Below the pieces are notes generated by a model. The model was not told the origin of the DNA. It worked only from the letters and a program-made list of their open reading frames with translations, and made no database searches. This document shows positions 1 through 9,494 of a stretch of 64,000 nt of DNA, piece by piece; position 1 is the stretch's first letter; each line of letters begins with the position of its first letter. Source of the DNA: Acidobacteriota bacterium (GTDB taxonomy: Bacteria > Acidobacteriota > Thermoanaerobaculia > Multivoradales > JBCCEF01); the NCBI GenBank assembly GCA_039030395.1, contig JBCCEF010000004.1:62001-126000 (forward strand). Reading direction: 5' to 3'. Position numbers and translations under genes: made by a program.

Positions 1-1
1 C

Positions 2-412
2 GGAGGCGCCGCGGCCTCCCGCGCCTACGCCGTTTCCGGGGCTTTCGTGGAACACCTGAGGGGACGCCATGGCCCGTGGGTCACCGGCGAAATCCTTTCG
101 CGCATGGGAGCCGGCGCCAGCTTCGAGAACGCTTTCCAGTCGGCGACCGGCGACACCGTGCAGGAGGCCGAGGAGGTCTTCTGGCGGCGCCAGACTTTCT
201 GGCGCCGGTGGGTGCCCTTCCTGACCAGCGGCACGGCCTTGTGGCTCGGCATCACCCTGCTGGCGCTGCTGGCCTTTCGGCGCCGCAAGCAACGCGACGA
301 GGCGATGGCCGAGCGCTGGGAGCGGGAAGACCGCTGGCGCCAGCCGGACCCGTCCCCTCGACCGCACCGGACGTTCCCGAAGCCGACCGATCCGGACTCT
401 TTGGTCAATTGA
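2..412 (+). CDS. C-terminal part of a peptidase MA-like membrane protein (5' truncated)
   Basis: The reading frame is open from the window edge, so only the last about 136 residues are present. The visible start reads AYAVSGAFVEHLRGRHGP, followed by an ILSRMGAGASFENAFQSATG stretch. This is the usual tail of gluzincin-like peptidase MA domains, where the HExxH helix lies further upstream, here outside the window. A single membrane helix follows (about WVPFLTSGTALWLGITLLALLAF), then a basic cytosolic tail rich in Arg, Pro and Asp. A GTG at 47 could start a shorter protein, but the homologous segment upstream of it argues for truncation. Function beyond a membrane-anchored metalloprotease-like protein is inferred; the catalytic part is not seen. 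Confidence 0.6.
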   Translation, partial: GGAAASRAYAVSGAFVEHLRGRHGPWVTGEILSRMGAGASFENAFQSATGDTVQEAEEVFWRRQTFWRRWVPFLTSGTALWLGITLLALLAFRRRKQRDEAMAERWEREDRWRQPDPSPRPHRTFPKPTDPDSLVN

Positions 413-427
413 TCCGGTCGCCGGATC
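411..427 (+). terminator. short hairpin directly after the first gene
   Basis: GATCCGG, a TCG loop and CCGGATC form a perfect 7-bp stem that overlaps the stop codon of the preceding gene. No T-run follows, so intrinsic termination is only a possibility. Confidence 0.3.
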
Positions 428-507
428 CGTACACTGCGACGAGCGCACCTCTGGACGCTGATCCCGCCGGTCGCTGGAGACCGGTTTTCTTGAATAGGTA
501 GAACTCC

Positions 508-1893
508 ATGGAACGAGAGCGACGAAAGAAGAACTCCCTGCGGCGTTTCCTCGCCGTGTTGATCTTGCTGGTATTGGTCTTCTGCGGTCTGGCGATGTTT
601 CGGGTCGGCGGCGAGCCGTCCGTCTCGATGACGCCGGAGATGCCCGGCATCGGCCGCGCCACGCCGGTCACGGTGCGCCTCGCGGAGCCCCGCCGTGGAC
701 TCTACCGGGCGCGGGTCGAGCTGGTGCAGGAGGATCGCACCTTTCCGGTGACGGAGAAGACCTGGCGGCCGCAGCCGGCCTGGAAGCCGTGGGGCGCCAA
801 GACGGCGGAGGATCTTCTGGCCTTCGAAGTGGGGGGCGACACCGTCGAGGAGCTGAAGTCCGGCCGGGCGAGTTTGCGGGTAATCGCCGAGCGCGCCGAT
901 AGCTGGCTGCGTCGGCCGCAGCCGGTGGTGGCGGAGATGACCCTGCCGGTGCGCCTCTCGCCGCCCACCATCGGGGTGATTTCCAGCCAGCACAACGTGC
1001 AGCAGGGCGGCAGCGGGGTGGTGGTCTACCGCCTCGGTGAAGGCGCCACCGAGAGCGGTGTGGCGGCCGGTGAGCGTTGGTTTCCGGGCTTTCCGCTGCC
1101 CGGCGGCGGCGGTGACTACTTCGCCCTTTACGGGTTGCCCTACGACCTGGATGACTCGATGGCCGTCACTCTGGTCGTCCAGGATGATGTTGGCAACCGC
1201 GCCGAGCGGCGCTTTCTCGATACCTTCGCCCCCAAGCCCGTCGCTCAGGGCACCATCCGCCTGAGTGACGACTTCATGACGCGGGTGGTGCCGGAGATTC
1301 TCGCCAAGACGCCGTCCGTGCGGGCCGGCGAGACGGTGCTCGACAGCTACCTGGCGATCAACGGCGAGCTGCGTAAGGAGAACCGACGCTGGCTGGTGGA
1401 GCTGGCCGCCGAGTCCGCGAAGGAGTTTCTGTGGAGCGAGCCCTTCTTGCCGATGAAGAACGCCCAGGTCATGTCGCCCTTCGCGGTGCGCCGCACCTAC
1501 ACCTACAACGGCGAGCCGGTGGACACCCAGTACCACTTGGGATTCGACCTCGCCTCGGTGCGGCGGGCGCCGATCGAGGCGGCCAACGCCGGGGTGGTGG
1601 TGGCGGCGCGTTTCGTCGGCATCTACGGCAACGTGGTGGTGGTCGATCACGGCTACGGCCTGATGACCCTCTATGCGCACCTGTCGTCAACGGAGGTGGA
1701 AGAAGGCGAGCGGGTAGAGCGCGGCCAGGTGCTCGGGCGGAGCGGTGAAACGGGCCTGGCCGGCGGCGATCACCTGCACTTCGGCATCTTGATCCAGGGT
1801 ATGCCCGTCACGCCGGTGGAGTGGTGGGACCGCCAGTGGATCCGCGACCGCTTCGCCGCCAAGCTGGGCGAGGCGTTTTCCTACCAGGACTGA
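508..1893 (+). CDS. membrane-anchored M23 family metallopeptidase
   Basis: 461 residues. A basic N-terminus is followed by one membrane helix (about residues 15-33), so the body is periplasmic. The C-terminal third is a LytM/M23 zinc endopeptidase domain with intact ligands: H343 and D347 in YHLGFD, and the HxH pair H422/H424 in DHLHFG. The middle (about 40-330) is a beta-rich region seen in acidobacterial M23 proteins, probably for substrate or partner binding. The likely role is cleavage of peptidoglycan cross-links during wall growth or division. The next gene starts 5 bases after this stop. The ATG at 508 is the only start that leaves a normal N-terminal anchor. Confidence 0.88.
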   Translation: MERERRKKNSLRRFLAVLILLVLVFCGLAMFRVGGEPSVSMTPEMPGIGRATPVTVRLAEPRRGLYRARVELVQEDRTFPVTEKTWRPQPAWKPWGAKTAEDLLAFEVGGDTVEELKSGRASLRVIAERADSWLRRPQPVVAEMTLPVRLSPPTIGVISSQHNVQQGGSGVVVYRLGEGATESGVAAGERWFPGFPLPGGGGDYFALYGLPYDLDDSMAVTLVVQDDVGNRAERRFLDTFAPKPVAQGTIRLSDDFMTRVVPEILAKTPSVRAGETVLDSYLAINGELRKENRRWLVELAAESAKEFLWSEPFLPMKNAQVMSPFAVRRTYTYNGEPVDTQYHLGFDLASVRRAPIEAANAGVVVAARFVGIYGNVVVVDHGYGLMTLYAHLSSTEVEEGERVERGQVLGRSGETGLAGGDHLHFGILIQGMPVTPVEWWDRQWIRDRFAAKLGEAFSYQD

Positions 1894-1898
1894 CCCCC

Positions 1899-2675
1899 AT
1901 GAGAATCGTCTCCCTCGCCTGCTCGAACACCGAGATCGTCTGCGCCCTCGGTTGCGGCGACCGGTTGGTCGGGGTGGACGACCACTCGGACTTTCCGGCG
2001 CCGGTGGTCAAGGCCCTGCCGAAGGTGGGGCCGGACCTCGAGATCGACATCGCCGCCGTCGCCGCCTTGAAGCCGGACCTGGTCCTCGCCACCTTGACGG
2101 TAGACGGCCACGAGCGGGTGGTCGAAGGCCTGGCGGCGGCCGGCCTGCCTTACCTGGCGCCGGAGCCGACGGGCCTGGAAGACGTGTACTCGGATATCGA
2201 GCAGATCGCCGGGCGCTTGGAGGTGCCGGAGCGCGGCGCGGCGCTGGTGGCGGAGATGCAGGCGGCGCTGGTCCCTCGGGCGCCGGCCGCCGAGACGCCG
2301 CGCATTCTCCTCCAATGGTGGCCGAAGCCGGTGATCGCCCCCGGCCGCCTGAGCTGGATGACTGACCTCATCGCCGCCGCCGGAGGGATCAACCCCCTGG
2401 GTGAGGACATAGTCAAGAGTCGTCCGCTGACGGTGGAGGAAGTGCGGGACCTCGAACCGGACGCGATGGTGCTCTCCTGGTGCGGCGTGGCGCCGGAGAA
2501 GGTGCGGCCGGACGTGATCTACCGGGAGGAGGCCTGGCGGGAGCTGCCGTTTGTGCGGCGGGGACGGGTATTTCGTATTCCGGAGGCGATCACCGGCCGG
2601 CCGTCGCCCCGATTGGTGGAAGGGTTCCGGGCGCTCCGCTCGGTCGTGGAGTCCGTTTCAACACAAGCGAAATAG
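1899..2675 (+). CDS. BtuF-like cobalamin/siderophore substrate-binding protein
   Basis: 258 residues from the ATG at 1899. The sequence opens directly with RIVSLACSNTEIVCALGCGDRLVG, the start of the class III periplasmic-binding fold (BtuF/FhuD family), and continues through the usual PDLVLA and PRLVEGFRALRSVV elements. No signal peptide is present. Such leaderless BtuF-like proteins are common and are usually annotated as cobalamin-binding, but their exact ligand is uncertain. No BtuC/BtuD transporter genes lie nearby. The 3' end overlaps the convergent SprT-like gene by 18 bases. Confidence 0.8.
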   Translation: MRIVSLACSNTEIVCALGCGDRLVGVDDHSDFPAPVVKALPKVGPDLEIDIAAVAALKPDLVLATLTVDGHERVVEGLAAAGLPYLAPEPTGLEDVYSDIEQIAGRLEVPERGAALVAEMQAALVPRAPAAETPRILLQWWPKPVIAPGRLSWMTDLIAAAGGINPLGEDIVKSRPLTVEEVRDLEPDAMVLSWCGVAPEKVRPDVIYREEAWRELPFVRRGRVFRIPEAITGRPSPRLVEGFRALRSVVESVSTQAK

Positions 2676-3377
2676 GTGTTTCGCCAGCCAGGCTTCGGTG
2701 CGCTCGAAGTCCGGATAGGCGCGCTCCCGGCGCCGGAATTCCGCGCCGTGGATGATCCGCCGTCGCCCCGGCCGGGAGATCGGCGGGTAGACCGCGTGCA
2801 GCATCTCGTGGTGAATCACCGTCGCCAGGACGAATCGGGGTACCCGGCGGCTGTCGAGAGCCGGATGGATGCGGATCAGATGCGAATCGGCGTCGTAGGA
2901 GCCGAGGCGCAGGGACTTCTGTCGCCGTCGGCGCCCCTGGCGACGACCCCAGGTCACTTCGGCGGTGATCGGTGGATCGAAGTGGTGTTCGTTGAGGTGG
3001 TCGAAGAGCAGCCGGAGGTCCCACACCGCACCCTGGGTGGTGATCGGCGGGGTGCGGGCCGGTGATGAACGCACCCGACGGGCGTCGCGCTGTGCTTCGA
3101 AATAGTCACGGACGGCGGCCAGAGCCGCACGTCTTTGAGCATGGGGCATGCACAGACGCGCGAGCTGTTCCACCACTTCATCGGGCGCTTCGGCGAAGAC
3201 CCGGTGGGCGCGAATGGAAAGGGCCGGAGCGGTGGCGCCCCCGCTCGCCGGCTCGCTGCGGACCGTCAGGAGGCGGCTCTTGTTGTCCGTCAGCACGACC
3301 TTCGCCACCGCCTCCGGCAGCAGAGAATCGAGGCGGGCGCGCAGCCCTTCGGCGAGAGAACTGTCCATGGAGGTCAC
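2658..3377 (-). CDS. SprT-like zinc metalloprotease-domain protein
   Basis: 239 residues. The C-terminal half carries the SprT-like signature: a LFDHLNEHHFD entry segment, the HExxH motif in IHHEMLHAV, and a downstream HGAEFRRRE helix that supplies the third ligand. The N-terminal half (about 1-110) is not recognised. Known relatives (SprT, Spartan) bind DNA or cleave proteins on it, but bacterial stand-alone versions are mostly uncharacterised. It is transcribed convergently with the BtuF-like gene and divergently from the prolyl oligopeptidase gene. Confidence 0.78.
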   Translation of the reverse strand: MTSMDSSLAEGLRARLDSLLPEAVAKVVLTDNKSRLLTVRSEPASGGATAPALSIRAHRVFAEAPDEVVEQLARLCMPHAQRRAALAAVRDYFEAQRDARRVRSSPARTPPITTQGAVWDLRLLFDHLNEHHFDPPITAEVTWGRRQGRRRRQKSLRLGSYDADSHLIRIHPALDSRRVPRFVLATVIHHEMLHAVYPPISRPGRRRIIHGAEFRRRERAYPDFERTEAWLAKHLFRLC

Positions 3378-3502
3378 ATCCTCGATACTATGTCGTCACC
3401 GATCCCGATGGCGGAGGGCTTCCGCCGAGACTCGAAAGTTCTCTCGAAGCATGAAGAAAGCACCTTCGTGAAGGCTACAATCTCGACCATGAGGAGCGAA
3501 GT

Positions 3503-5722
3503 ATGGGGACGATCTGCGCTCGACGGACGCTGCGGCTGGTGGTGTACACCATGGTGATGGTGGCGGCCACCGGCTTTTCATCGGCCGAGGAAGAAGCAGC
3601 TCGCGACAAGCTGCACGGTACGGTGCTGTCGGATCCCTACCGTTGGCTCGAAGGCAGCGCGGCGCCGGAATTGTCGGCCGAGGACCCGACCCTCGACCGC
3701 CGGGTTGCCGAGTGGACCCGAGAGCAGAATGCCCGCACCCGGGAGGTGCTCGATGAGCTTTCGGGGCGCCGGGCGCTGGAGGATCGGCTGCGAGACTTGA
3801 TGGAGGTGGGCTCGGTGAGCGCGCCGACCATGCGCCGCAACCGCTACTTCTACTGGCAGCGCGAAGGCGATCAGCCGCAGTGGGTGGTCTATATGCGCGA
3901 GGGCCACGACGGCGAGCCGAAGGTTCTGATCGATCCCAACGAGCTGGACGACGAAGGACTGACCTCCATCGGCTGGACCTCGCCCAACCCGGACGGCACC
4001 CTACTTGCCTTCGGCGTTTTCCGGGCCGGCGACGAGAAGACGGTGCTCCATGTGCTCGATGTCGACCGCGGTCGCTGGCTGGCGGACGAGATTCCCGGCA
4101 AGGTGCAGCAGGCGAGCTGGCTGCCGGACTCCTCGGGCTTCATATACCGCCGCCTGGCGGACGTCGACAATCCCTACTCCGGCCAGGTCAAGTTCCACCT
4201 GTTGGGGGATCACCACCGGCAGGATCCGGTGCTCTTCGAGCAGTACACCGAGGGTCCTCTGGCGACCACCTGGGGTCCCTACGCCTCGACCAGCCGCGAC
4301 GGCCGCTGGCTGCTGCTGATGTACTGGACCGGCACCGACTCGAACGATCTGTGGGCGGTCGATCTCAATCGCTGGCTGCGCACCGGCGAGTTCCACAAGA
4401 CGGAGATTCTGATCGGCGAAGATGCCCGCAGTTTCGGCGAAGTGATCGGCGACACCCTCTACCTCCACACCACCATCGACGCGCCGAACGGTCGGGTGGT
4501 GGCGGTGGATCTGACGGATCCGGCGCGGCAGTCCTGGCGGGAGCTGGTGCCCGAGAGCCCGACGGGGGTGCTCGAAAACGTCTCCATCGGCCGCGGCGTG
4601 ATCGCCGCCAGCTTTCTGGACAACGCCGTCAGCCGCATCGAAGTCTACGACCTCGACGGCGAGTCCCTCGGTCCCCTCGACCTACCGGGCATCGGCTCGG
4701 CGGAGCTCGACACCGAGGCGGACCGCACGGAAGCCTTCCTCACCTTCACCAGCTACAACGAACCCACCAGCATCTACCGGGTGGATTTGAAGTCCGGCGA
4801 GCGTGCCCTGTGGGCGCGGCCGGAGATTCCGGTGGACCCGGATGCCGTGGAGGTGCGGCAGGTCAAGTACCGCTCCAAAGACGGCACCATGGTGCCGATG
4901 TTCGTGGTCCACAAGAAGGGTTTGAAGCTGGACGGCAACAATCCGACCCTGCTCTACGGCTACGGCGGTTTCAACATCGCCATGACCCCGTCCTTCACGG
5001 CTACCCTCTTCCCGTGGTTCGAAGCCGGCGGCGTGTACGCAGTGGCGAATTTGCGCGGCGGGGGAGAGCTGGGCGACGAATGGCACCGGGCGGGCATGCT
5101 CGACCGCAAGCAGAACGTCTTTGACGACTTCATCGCCGCCGCCGAGTATCTGGTGCGCGAGGGCTACACTCGGCCGGAGCGCCTGGGCATTACCGGTGGC
5201 TCGAACGGCGGTCTGCTGACCGGCGCGGCCCTCACCCAGCGGCCGGACTTGTTCGCGGCGGTGATCTCCTCCGTGCCGCTCCTGGATATGCTCCGTTACC
5301 ACCACTTCCTGATGGCCAAGTTCTGGGTGCCGGAGTACGGTTCGGCGGACGATCCGGAACACTTCAAGGTGCTCAAGGCCTACTCGCCGTACCACAACGT
5401 CGAGGCCGACACGCCCTATCCGGCGGTGCTTCTGACCGCCGGCGAGAACGACGCCCGGGTGCACCCGCTCCACGCCCGCAAGATGGCGGCGCGGCTCCAG
5501 GCCTCGACCACCAGCGATCCGGAGGTCGACCCCATCCTCCTGTGGGTCGAACAATCCGCCGGCCACGGCGCCGGCAAACCCCTGGCGGATCGCATTCGCG
5601 AAACCGCCGACCAGCGCATCTTCATGATGTGGCAGCTAGGAATGCTGGCAGGGTCGGAGCGAGCCGAAGCGGCCTCCTCCACGGCGAGTGCGCCGGCGGC
5701 CTCATCGAGCAGCGGCCCGTAG
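3503..5722 (+). CDS. prolyl oligopeptidase family serine peptidase (S9A)
   Basis: 739 residues. A signal peptide (about 1-28, ending GFSSAEE) predicts export. The N-terminal beta-propeller (about 75-430) starts with the DPYRWLEG element and the C-terminal alpha/beta-hydrolase domain has the complete triad: Ser567 in GGSNGG, Asp650 in ENDARV and His688 in SAGHGAG. The family cleaves short proline-containing peptides. GAGGAG ends about 7 bases before the ATG at 3503 and supports that start. The last 20 or so residues are a low-complexity Ala/Ser tail. The gene ends convergently, 23 bases from the next. Confidence 0.95.
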   Translation: MGTICARRTLRLVVYTMVMVAATGFSSAEEEAARDKLHGTVLSDPYRWLEGSAAPELSAEDPTLDRRVAEWTREQNARTREVLDELSGRRALEDRLRDLMEVGSVSAPTMRRNRYFYWQREGDQPQWVVYMREGHDGEPKVLIDPNELDDEGLTSIGWTSPNPDGTLLAFGVFRAGDEKTVLHVLDVDRGRWLADEIPGKVQQASWLPDSSGFIYRRLADVDNPYSGQVKFHLLGDHHRQDPVLFEQYTEGPLATTWGPYASTSRDGRWLLLMYWTGTDSNDLWAVDLNRWLRTGEFHKTEILIGEDARSFGEVIGDTLYLHTTIDAPNGRVVAVDLTDPARQSWRELVPESPTGVLENVSIGRGVIAASFLDNAVSRIEVYDLDGESLGPLDLPGIGSAELDTEADRTEAFLTFTSYNEPTSIYRVDLKSGERALWARPEIPVDPDAVEVRQVKYRSKDGTMVPMFVVHKKGLKLDGNNPTLLYGYGGFNIAMTPSFTATLFPWFEAGGVYAVANLRGGGELGDEWHRAGMLDRKQNVFDDFIAAAEYLVREGYTRPERLGITGGSNGGLLTGAALTQRPDLFAAVISSVPLLDMLRYHHFLMAKFWVPEYGSADDPEHFKVLKAYSPYHNVEADTPYPAVLLTAGENDARVHPLHARKMAARLQASTTSDPEVDPILLWVEQSAGHGAGKPLADRIRETADQRIFMMWQLGMLAGSERAEAASSTASAPAASSSSGP

Positions 5723-5745
5723 GAAACCAACAGGTCGCGGGCTAG

Positions 5746-8373
5746 CTAGGGGTAATACCCGCTGATGGTCTTTACCTTGACGTTGCTCCGGGTGGTTTCC
5801 AACTCCACCGTCCGAAACTCCCGATCCTCTTCGCTGTTCGAAGACTGGTAGGCGATCAGGTACTGGCTGCGGAGCTCTTCCTGGATCGCCGTGTAGATGG
5901 TCTCGAGAGAGTCGATGTCGCTGATGAAGAAGCTGCGGCCGCCGGTTTCGTCGGCCAGTTTGTCGAGCTTGCGGCGGGCGTCGGCGGAGTCGAGGCTCAA
6001 GCCGATGGTGTACACCGTCACGCCGGCTCGGCGAGCGTATTCGAGGGCGTCGTCGAAGGTGAATTTGCTCGCCTCGTCGCGGCCGTCGGAGAGCACCAGC
6101 AGGGCGCGCTGTCCCTTGATGCCCGCGAAGTAGTAGAGGGAGAAGATCAGGCTGTCGTAGAGAGCCGTTTCGCCTTCCGCCGTCAGCCCGGCCAGGCCGC
6201 CGCCCAGGGACTGCAGGTTGTTGGTGAGTTTGACCGCCAGGTGCGGGAACTTGTTGAAGGTGATCACCGCCGCCCGGTCCTTCGGGGTGATGGCCTGCTC
6301 GAAGAAAGACAGCGCCGCCCGGCGGGCCTTCTCCAGGCTGCCGCGCATGGAGCCGGAGTTGTCGATCAGGATGCCGGCGTGGATCGGCAGGTCGCGCACC
6401 TCCTCGAAGCGGGAGATGGTCTGCGGCACACCGTCCTCGGTCACCTGGAATTCTTCCCGGGTGAGGCCGCGCACCGGTCGACCCCGGCCGTCGAAGGCGC
6501 TGGTGTAGAGCTCGACGAACTGCACGTCCAGCTCTTCCAGGTACTCCGGCGCGTTGACGAACACCACGTCCTCGGTGAAGTTGCCGTCCGGTAGGTAGGC
6601 GACGGCCCGCACATAGACCAAGTCGTCGGAGTCCGGCAGCAGCACCGGCTGGCTGTAGGGCGGCTGGTAGAGGGTGGCGATCATCTGCTCGTTCAAAAAG
6701 AACTCCACCCGTTCGACTTCCCGTCCGTCGGGCGTTTCCACTTCCGCCTGGGCCTGCACGCTCTGGGCATACCGGCGACCCTTGGTCGGTTCGATCAACC
6801 GCACCGAGAAGCGGTTGCTGCCGGCGTTGATCAGCTCCTCGTCGCTGGCGATGTTCAGGCCTTCGGCGTTGAACGCCTCGACCCGCAGGGTGTGGATCTG
6901 CGGATACTCGCCGAGATCGATCTCGACGTTGAAGGGCGGCCGGTTTTTGGTGATCACCAGCCGTTCGTCCAGGTAGAAGCGCATGCGTTCGATGTCGTCG
7001 CCGACGGCCAGGGTGTCGATGCGCACCAGGCCGGTCTGCAGATCGCCCAGCGGCGGAATGATGCGGACGGTGGTCTCGCCGGCGGCGATGGAAGCCGTCG
7101 CCTCGGCGAAGATGCGCGACGTTTCCGAGTCGGTGGTGTTCGGCCGGGCGATCAACTGCTCCACCCGCGGCACGATGATCTCCCGTTCCTCCCGGAAGAC
7201 CGCCTTGCCGTTGAGGTCTTCGAGCTTCAAGATCATCCGGTAATCGCCGGGACGCAGGAAGCGCTGGAAGGCGAAGGGAATGGACTCGGTGGCCGGAAGG
7301 GAATCCTCCGGGAAACCGTACTTGTAGCGGAAGTTCTCGAATAGCCGGTCCTCCGCCACCACCTCGCCGACCAGCAGGAAGTCCGCCGAGCGATAGCCGG
7401 CGAACTCGCCGATGCCGACCTCGCCACGGGGAATGGAAAGCAGGCCCTGCACCACCGTGCGACTGTCGCGCCGCCCCGGGTAGCTGATCTCCAGGTCGGC
7501 GGTCAAGGGAATCGCTCCCTCCTCGAGGTCGGTGGAGAAAGCGGCGAAGGTGGCGAGCCACTCCTCGCTCCGCGGCCGTGGCTTGGCGAGCACCCGGTTG
7601 AGCGCCCGTTGATAGTCCGCCCCCATCCGGCGCATGACCTGCAGCACGTCGATCAGCCGTTTGCCGTTCAGGCACTCTTCGGCGCGTTCGAGGGTGCCCT
7701 GGTAGAAGGTTTCCTGGCCCGGCCGCAGGATGTACGCCGGCCCTCGGTGCTTGGGCTTGATGAACACCAGGAAGAACGAGAAATCCACCATCTCGCTGCG
7801 CTGGTAAACCCACACCTCCGCCGGGATCAGGGTCGTGGTGCAGCGCACCTGGAAGCCGCCCTGCGGCATCCCGTGGGTGAGCATGATGCGGGCGCGGTCG
7901 TCCTCGAAGGTCTCGTAGCGCGCCTCGATGGTGCTGGCGGTGCGCTCCCAACGTTCCTTGAGTTCGTTGCGGCCGGTTTCCGGGTAGGGATCCCGCATGC
8001 GCCAGAAACGGTCGATGAAGGCGTCGCGCTGGTAGTCGCGGGTCAGCGCCAGGAAGGCGCGCCGTTCGGCGACGGTGATGAACGCCGCTGCCGCTTTCAG
8101 CCACTGGCGAAAGCGCGGCGCCAACGCCTCCATCGGGTTGTCGTAGTCGGACGGATCTTCGGAGCGGGCTTCGCCGCCGATCTGCGTAGCGCCCGGTAGC
8201 TCTTCAGCGGCCGTATCGGTGCCGGCGGCCGGCAAGGCGTCGGCGCTTCCTGGCAAAAGGAGAGCGGAGAACAACAGGATCAGCAGGAAGACGATCGCCG
8301 GCACACCCCTATATACGACGACATCGGGTGGGTTGGACCTTCTGGAAGTCGATTCACTCCCCGGCGCGAACAT
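5746..8373 (-). CDS. GWxTD domain plus VWFA-related domain exported protein
   Basis: 875 residues. An N-terminal hydrophobic segment (about 25-45) acts as a signal or anchor. It is followed by the GWxTD region (RAFLALTRDYQRDAFIDRFW, then RDPYPETGRNELKERW). The C-terminal about 230 residues form a von Willebrand A domain with an intact MIDAS DNSGSM at about 671-676 and the usual C-terminal YYP. The combination is characteristic of Acidobacteriota; its function is unknown, and protein-protein or wall binding is likely. An in-frame GTG at 8304 lies just before the hydrophobic segment and is a possible alternative start. It is the last gene of the ctaA group. Confidence 0.85.
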   Translation of the reverse strand: MFAPGSESTSRRSNPPDVVVYRGVPAIVFLLILLFSALLLPGSADALPAAGTDTAAEELPGATQIGGEARSEDPSDYDNPMEALAPRFRQWLKAAAAFITVAERRAFLALTRDYQRDAFIDRFWRMRDPYPETGRNELKERWERTASTIEARYETFEDDRARIMLTHGMPQGGFQVRCTTTLIPAEVWVYQRSEMVDFSFFLVFIKPKHRGPAYILRPGQETFYQGTLERAEECLNGKRLIDVLQVMRRMGADYQRALNRVLAKPRPRSEEWLATFAAFSTDLEEGAIPLTADLEISYPGRRDSRTVVQGLLSIPRGEVGIGEFAGYRSADFLLVGEVVAEDRLFENFRYKYGFPEDSLPATESIPFAFQRFLRPGDYRMILKLEDLNGKAVFREEREIIVPRVEQLIARPNTTDSETSRIFAEATASIAAGETTVRIIPPLGDLQTGLVRIDTLAVGDDIERMRFYLDERLVITKNRPPFNVEIDLGEYPQIHTLRVEAFNAEGLNIASDEELINAGSNRFSVRLIEPTKGRRYAQSVQAQAEVETPDGREVERVEFFLNEQMIATLYQPPYSQPVLLPDSDDLVYVRAVAYLPDGNFTEDVVFVNAPEYLEELDVQFVELYTSAFDGRGRPVRGLTREEFQVTEDGVPQTISRFEEVRDLPIHAGILIDNSGSMRGSLEKARRAALSFFEQAITPKDRAAVITFNKFPHLAVKLTNNLQSLGGGLAGLTAEGETALYDSLIFSLYYFAGIKGQRALLVLSDGRDEASKFTFDDALEYARRAGVTVYTIGLSLDSADARRKLDKLADETGGRSFFISDIDSLETIYTAIQEELRSQYLIAYQSSNSEEDREFRTVELETTRSNVKVKTISGYYP

Positions 8374-8417
8374 CGTCGAAAAAGCGTATCAGGTTCCATG
8401 CTGGAGCCGCATTTCCC

Positions 8418-9023
8418 TTAGCGTCTGCGGCTGCTCGGCCCCGGTGCAATGGGCACGTACCGGTTGACCCGCCGCCGGTAGCGCTCGAACTCTTCACCGT
8501 GGAGTTGGAGCAGGTGGGGCTCTTCGACCTTCCGGACGTGCACCTCGATGGCGAGATAGCCGATGAGCAGGAAGAGCACCATCCACGGATGGGGGACCAG
8601 CAGCCCCAACCCCAGGCCGAAAACCATGATGGCGAAATAAATGGGGTTCCGGCTGTAGGCGTAGAGCCCGTGGATCACCAGATCCGTTCGCTCCGTTTCG
8701 TCGACGCCGAGGCGCCAGGCGGCCCCCATTTGGTGCTGCGAGAGGATCGTTCCGGCGATGCCCAGGACGCACAGGGCCGAGCCCACGAGGAGGCCGAGCC
8801 GGCCCGGCGACCAGGCCTGCGGCAAACCGCCGAAGGTGTCCCAGGCGGCCAGCCCGAAGGTGCCCAAGAAGGCGACGATGAGCAGCACGTTCGAAAGCCT
8901 GGCGGCCGGCCGGGCGGTGGCGTTCGAGACCCGCACCCCGGAATCTCCGGTTCTGCGGTGGTGCAGGAGCACGCGCATCCCCACTCCCAGAACCAGGAAC
9001 AGCGTGTAGGCGATCAGGGCCAC
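8418..9023 (-). CDS. isoprenylcysteine carboxyl methyltransferase (ICMT) family membrane protein
   Basis: 201 residues with about five hydrophobic segments. The C-terminus holds the ICMT/phospholipid methyltransferase signature: GLYAYSRNPIYFA, then EEPHLLQLHGEEFERYRRRV and RYVP. Members methylate membrane substrates with S-adenosylmethionine; the bacterial substrate is not predictable. Translation probably starts at GTG 9023, ten bases after the thioesterase stop, so the two are likely co-transcribed. Confidence 0.82.
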   Translation of the reverse strand: MALIAYTLFLVLGVGMRVLLHHRRTGDSGVRVSNATARPAARLSNVLLIVAFLGTFGLAAWDTFGGLPQAWSPGRLGLLVGSALCVLGIAGTILSQHQMGAAWRLGVDETERTDLVIHGLYAYSRNPIYFAIMVFGLGLGLLVPHPWMVLFLLIGYLAIEVHVRKVEEPHLLQLHGEEFERYRRRVNRYVPIAPGPSSRRR

Positions 9024-9032
9024 CGCGGATTG

Positions 9033-9494
9033 CTAGCCCTCGACGCCCGGGCGATCGAAGACGCTCATGATCGTCCCTACCATCGAGGCGATCAGCTTCT
9101 CCTCGCTGCCGGTGACGGCGAACATTTCGCCCTCGGTGACGGTGATCGTCCGCCCGGGCTTCACCACGGTGCCGACGGCTCGGAAGGTGTCTCCCGCCGC
9201 CGGCGACAGGAGGTTGATCTTGAACTCGACGGTCAACACGGCGGCGTTCTCCGGCATCAGGGAGAACGCCGCGTAGCCGCAGGCGCTGTCGAGCACCGTG
9301 GCGATGATGCCGGCGTGGACGAAGCCGTGCTGCTGAGACCAATCGGGGCGAAAGGGAAACTCGATTGCAACCCCGCCGGGGCGAACGTCGCCGAGGGTCG
9401 CGCCGAGGGTGTGCATCACCTGTTGACTATGGAAACTCTCGATCAGCCGCTCCCGATAGCCGGCGAATTGGGGTTCGAAGGCGGGTCTCGTCAT
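9033..9494 (-). CDS. PaaI-type hotdog-fold thioesterase
   Basis: 153 residues from the ATG at 9494. The hotdog fold is recognised by PFRPDWSQQHGFVHAGIIAT, where HGFVHAG is the active-site loop, followed by ACGYAAFSLMP and the TVEFKINLLSPA strand. The family hydrolyses acyl-CoA thioesters, often aromatic or medium-chain. The start codon overlaps the ctaA stop as ATGA, indicating translational coupling. Upstream in-frame codons fall inside ctaA and give non-homologous sequence, so they were excluded. Confidence 0.87.
   Translation of the reverse strand: MTRPAFEPQFAGYRERLIESFHSQQVMHTLGATLGDVRPGGVAIEFPFRPDWSQQHGFVHAGIIATVLDSACGYAAFSLMPENAAVLTVEFKINLLSPAAGDTFRAVGTVVKPGRTITVTEGEMFAVTGSEEKLIASMVGTIMSVFDRPGVEG

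Noticed and set aside
5702-8104. Long minus-strand frame of 800 codons in another phase of the GWxTD/VWFA gene
   Set aside because: It is Arg/Gly/Pro-rich shadow sequence of high-GC coding DNA; the 875-residue frame has recognisable domains and a signal peptide.
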